Below, one piece after another: positions 61,808-64,000 of a stretch of 64,000 bases of DNA (positions are counted from its first letter, which is position 1; each line of letters opens with the position of its first letter). Location of the stretch: NCBI GenBank assembly GCA_964628455.1, contig CAZVPD010000001.1, positions 40,949-104,948 on the forward strand, in the 5' to 3' direction. The notes beneath the pieces are model-generated. The model was given only the letters and a program-made list of their open reading frames with translations. It was not told where the DNA came from and ran no database searches. A program made the translations under genes and the position numbers. Origin of the DNA: JAQVWU01 sp964628455. GTDB taxonomy: Bacteria > Bacillota > Clostridia > Oscillospirales > CAG-272.

Positions 61808-64000
61808 TTATCTTACCGGGGTGATGCGCCAGATATTGTCCGCGTATTCGCGGATGCTGCGGTCGGAGGAGAAGATGCCGGCGGCGGCGATGTTGCGCAG
61901 CGACTTTTTCGCGCAGGCCGCCGGGTCGGCGTGGACGGCGGAAGCGCTGCCGTAGGCGCGGAGGTAGGCGTCGAAATCCGCCAGGCACATATAGGGGTCG
62001 GCGACGCCGTGGCCGCTGGCGAGGAAGTAGTTGATCATGTCGCCGAAGGCGCTGCCGTTGAATCCGCCGCGGATGCGGTCGACCGCGTCCTTGAGGACCG
62101 GGGAGGACATGTAATAACACATCGAGTCGTAGCCGAGGCGCCAGAGCTCGTCGACCTCGTCGGAATCGAGGCCGAAGGTGTAGACGTTGTCCCTGCCGGC
62201 GGCTTCGAGGATCTCGACGTTGGCGCCGTCGAGTGTGCCGACGGTCAGCGCGCCGTTTAACATGAACTTCATGCAGCCGGTTCCGCTCGCTTCTTTGCCG
62301 GCGAGCGAGATCTGCTCGCTGATGTCGGTCGCGGGGATGAGCGTCTCGGCCGTGCTGACGTTGTAGTCCTCGATGTAGACGACGCGGATGAGGTCGCGCA
62401 GGCGGGAGTTTTTGGCGATGTCCTGCCCCAGGTTCCAGATGAAGCGGATGATTTCCTTGGCGAAATAGTAGCCGGGGGCGGCTTTGCCGCTGAAGATAAA
62501 GGTCTGCGGCTCGGGAACGGCCGAAGGGTCGGCGGTCAGCTTATTATAATAGGAAATGATTTTGAGCACGTTGAGCAGCTGGCGCTTGTATTCGTGGATG
62601 CGCTTGGCGTGCACGTCGAACAGCGAGGCAGGGTCCACCGTTTCGCCGGTTTTCTGCTTAAGCCATCCGGCGAAGCGCCGCTTGTTTTCGAGCTTGATCG
62701 CCCCGAGGCGGGAAAGAACCGCGGCGTCGTCCGCGAACCGGCCGAAATCCGCGAGCCGTTCGGGCTCCGTGCGGTATTCGGGCCCGATGCATTCGTCGAG
62801 AAGCGAAGCGAGTCCGGGATTGGCATAGCAGAGCCAGCGCCTGTGCGCGATGCCGTTGGTGACGTTGGTGAATTTGTCGGGGTATAATTTATCGAAATCG
62901 CGGAAGACCGTCTTTTTGAGGATCCCGGAGTGCAGCTTCGAGACGCCGTTTACGGTGTGCGAGGCGACGATGCTGAGGTTGGCCATCCTGACCTGCGAAT
63001 AGGCGATGACCGACATGCGCGCGATGCGGTCCCAGTCGCCGGGGTAGAGGGTCCAGAGGTCCGCGCAGAAGCGGCGGTTGATCTCGGCGACGATGCCGTG
63101 GATGCGGGGGAGTATGAGCCTGAAGAGGTCCTCGCCCCACGATTCGAGCGCTTCGGGAAGCACGGTGTGGTTAGTGTAGGTGACCATGCGGCAGACGACG
63201 GCCCACGCCGAGTCCCAAGTGAACGAGTAGGTGTCCATCAGGATGCGCATCAGCTCGGGGATGCAGAGGGCGGGGTGCGTGTCGTTGATGTGGATCGCCG
63301 CTTTGTCCGCAAGGCCGGCGAGCGACCCGTAGGAGGAGAGATGGTCGCTGATGATGCTCTGAAGCGACGCGCTGACCAGAAAATACTGCTGCTTGAGGCG
63401 AAGCAGCTTGCCTTCCTCGCTGGAGTCGGACGGATAGAGCACTTTTGAGATGATCTCGGCGTTGGTGTTCTCCTGGACCGCGCGGACGTACTGCCCCTGC
63501 GAAAAGAGCTTCATGTTGAAGTTGGTGGTGTCGTGCGCGCGCCAGAGGCGCAGGTTGGAGACCGCGTCCGAACCGCTGCCCGAGATCATGATGTCCGACG
63601 GGACCGCCTGGACCTCGTCGTAGCCCTCGTGGGTGACGCTGAGCCGGCCGTTCTCCCATTTTTCGGTGATGTGGCCGCCGAAGCGGACGGAAAAAGTCTT
63701 GTCCGGCCGCGGGACCAGCCAGCTTTCGGCCATGGGGAGCCAGTTGTCCGGCATCTCGACCTGATTGCCGTCGATGATCTTCTGTTTGAACAGGCCGTAT
63801 TCGTACAGGATCGAAAATCCCGTCGCGGGATATCCGAGGGTGGTCAGCGAATCCATGAAGCAGGCGGCAAGCCGGCCGAGACCGCCGTTCCCGAGGCCCG
63901 GGTCGGGCTCCGCGGCGTACAGGTCCTCAAGGTCCCTGCCTTTCGCGGCCAGCGCGGCGCGGTAGACGTCCTCCAGCCCCAGGTTGCGGAGGTTGTTTTT
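61808..64000 (-). CDS. glgP: Glycogen/maltodextrin phosphorylase (5' end beyond the window)
   Basis: The frame is open from the window edge to a stop at 61808; about 730 residues are visible of a family of about 800. It cleaves alpha-1,4-glucan with phosphate to give glucose-1-phosphate, using pyridoxal phosphate bound by the Lys in GTGCMKFMLNGALTVGTLDG. Other family stretches are PDPGLGNGGLGRLAACFMDS near the N-terminal side, AIHINDTHPAL, NVTNGIAHRRWL and DVHAKRIHEYKRQLLN. The normal GTGN is GTGC here. No terminator is evident, and 1.7 kb of non-coding sequence follows before the adhesin operon. Confidence 0.92.
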   Translation of the reverse strand, partial: KNNLRNLGLEDVYRAALAAKGRDLEDLYAAEPDPGLGNGGLGRLAACFMDSLTTLGYPATGFSILYEYGLFKQKIIDGNQVEMPDNWLPMAESWLVPRPDKTFSVRFGGHITEKWENGRLSVTHEGYDEVQAVPSDIMISGSGSDAVSNLRLWRAHDTTNFNMKLFSQGQYVRAVQENTNAEIISKVLYPSDSSEEGKLLRLKQQYFLVSASLQSIISDHLSSYGSLAGLADKAAIHINDTHPALCIPELMRILMDTYSFTWDSAWAVVCRMVTYTNHTVLPEALESWGEDLFRLILPRIHGIVAEINRRFCADLWTLYPGDWDRIARMSVIAYSQVRMANLSIVASHTVNGVSKLHSGILKKTVFRDFDKLYPDKFTNVTNGIAHRRWLCYANPGLASLLDECIGPEYRTEPERLADFGRFADDAAVLSRLGAIKLENKRRFAGWLKQKTGETVDPASLFDVHAKRIHEYKRQLLNVLKIISYYNKLTADPSAVPEPQTFIFSGKAAPGYYFAKEIIRFIWNLGQDIAKNSRLRDLIRVVYIEDYNVSTAETLIPATDISEQISLAGKEASGTGCMKFMLNGALTVGTLDGANVEILEAAGRDNVYTFGLDSDEVDELWRLGYDSMCYYMSSPVLKDAVDRIRGGFNGSAFGDMINYFLASGHGVADPYMCLADFDAYLRAYGSASAVHADPAACAKKSLRNIAAAGIFSSDRSIREYADNIWRITPVR

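Overview
The window reads as a chromosomal scaffold of an uncultured anaerobic Clostridia-type Bacillota. Support for this: AGGAGG-type ribosome binding sites, lipobox lipoproteins, a class B sortase with TGD-type cell-wall sorting signals, SipW/TasA-type secretion, and sigma-A-like promoters with 17-nt spacers. The genus cannot be told from the sequence. A run of 10 N (31784-31793) inside a gene suggests a draft or metagenome assembly. I saw no tRNA, rRNA, CRISPR or phage genes.

Layout. 1-2143: a truncated SixA-like phosphatase and an IS element. 2.3-44.6 kb: a glycan-use region that mixes enzymes (GH39, sulfatase, GH31, GH172/DUF2961, GH36, heparinase-like lyase, DUF1080, a 1252-residue beta-helix membrane protein, two unassigned enzymes) with five solute-binding lipoproteins, three CBM9-like cell-wall-anchored proteins and six uroporphyrinogen decarboxylase (URO-D) superfamily proteins, five of which carry the His-x-Cys motif of MtaA/CmuA-type methyltransferases. 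Almost all the enzymes lack signal peptides, so imported oligosaccharides are probably processed in the cytoplasm. No ABC permease, corrinoid protein or transcription regulator is present. 44.7-49.9 kb: housekeeping and stress genes (gapN, an RIC-type repair protein with a CRP/FNR-family operator, a DODA-type dioxygenase, an aquaporin, small unknowns). 49.9-51.1 kb: a REP-associated tyrosine transposase (RAYT) among REP-like hairpins. 51.1-60.1 kb: a surface-structure operon. 60.3-61.7 kb: a second cluster of the same hairpins. 61.8 kb to the end: a truncated glycogen phosphorylase.

The most interesting system is the minus-strand operon 59658-51124: a 1184-residue DUF11-repeat adhesin, a SipW-type signal peptidase, four TasA/camelysin-like proteins, a TGD-anchored protein and a class B sortase. 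Upstream are a strong promoter (60131-60103) and two tandem, almost identical c-di-GMP-I (GEMM) riboswitch aptamers, each followed by a terminator whose 5' arm overlaps the 3' strand of the aptamer. The inferred logic is c-di-GMP-dependent antitermination of a biofilm fibre locus whose fibre is processed by SipW and attached by the sortase.
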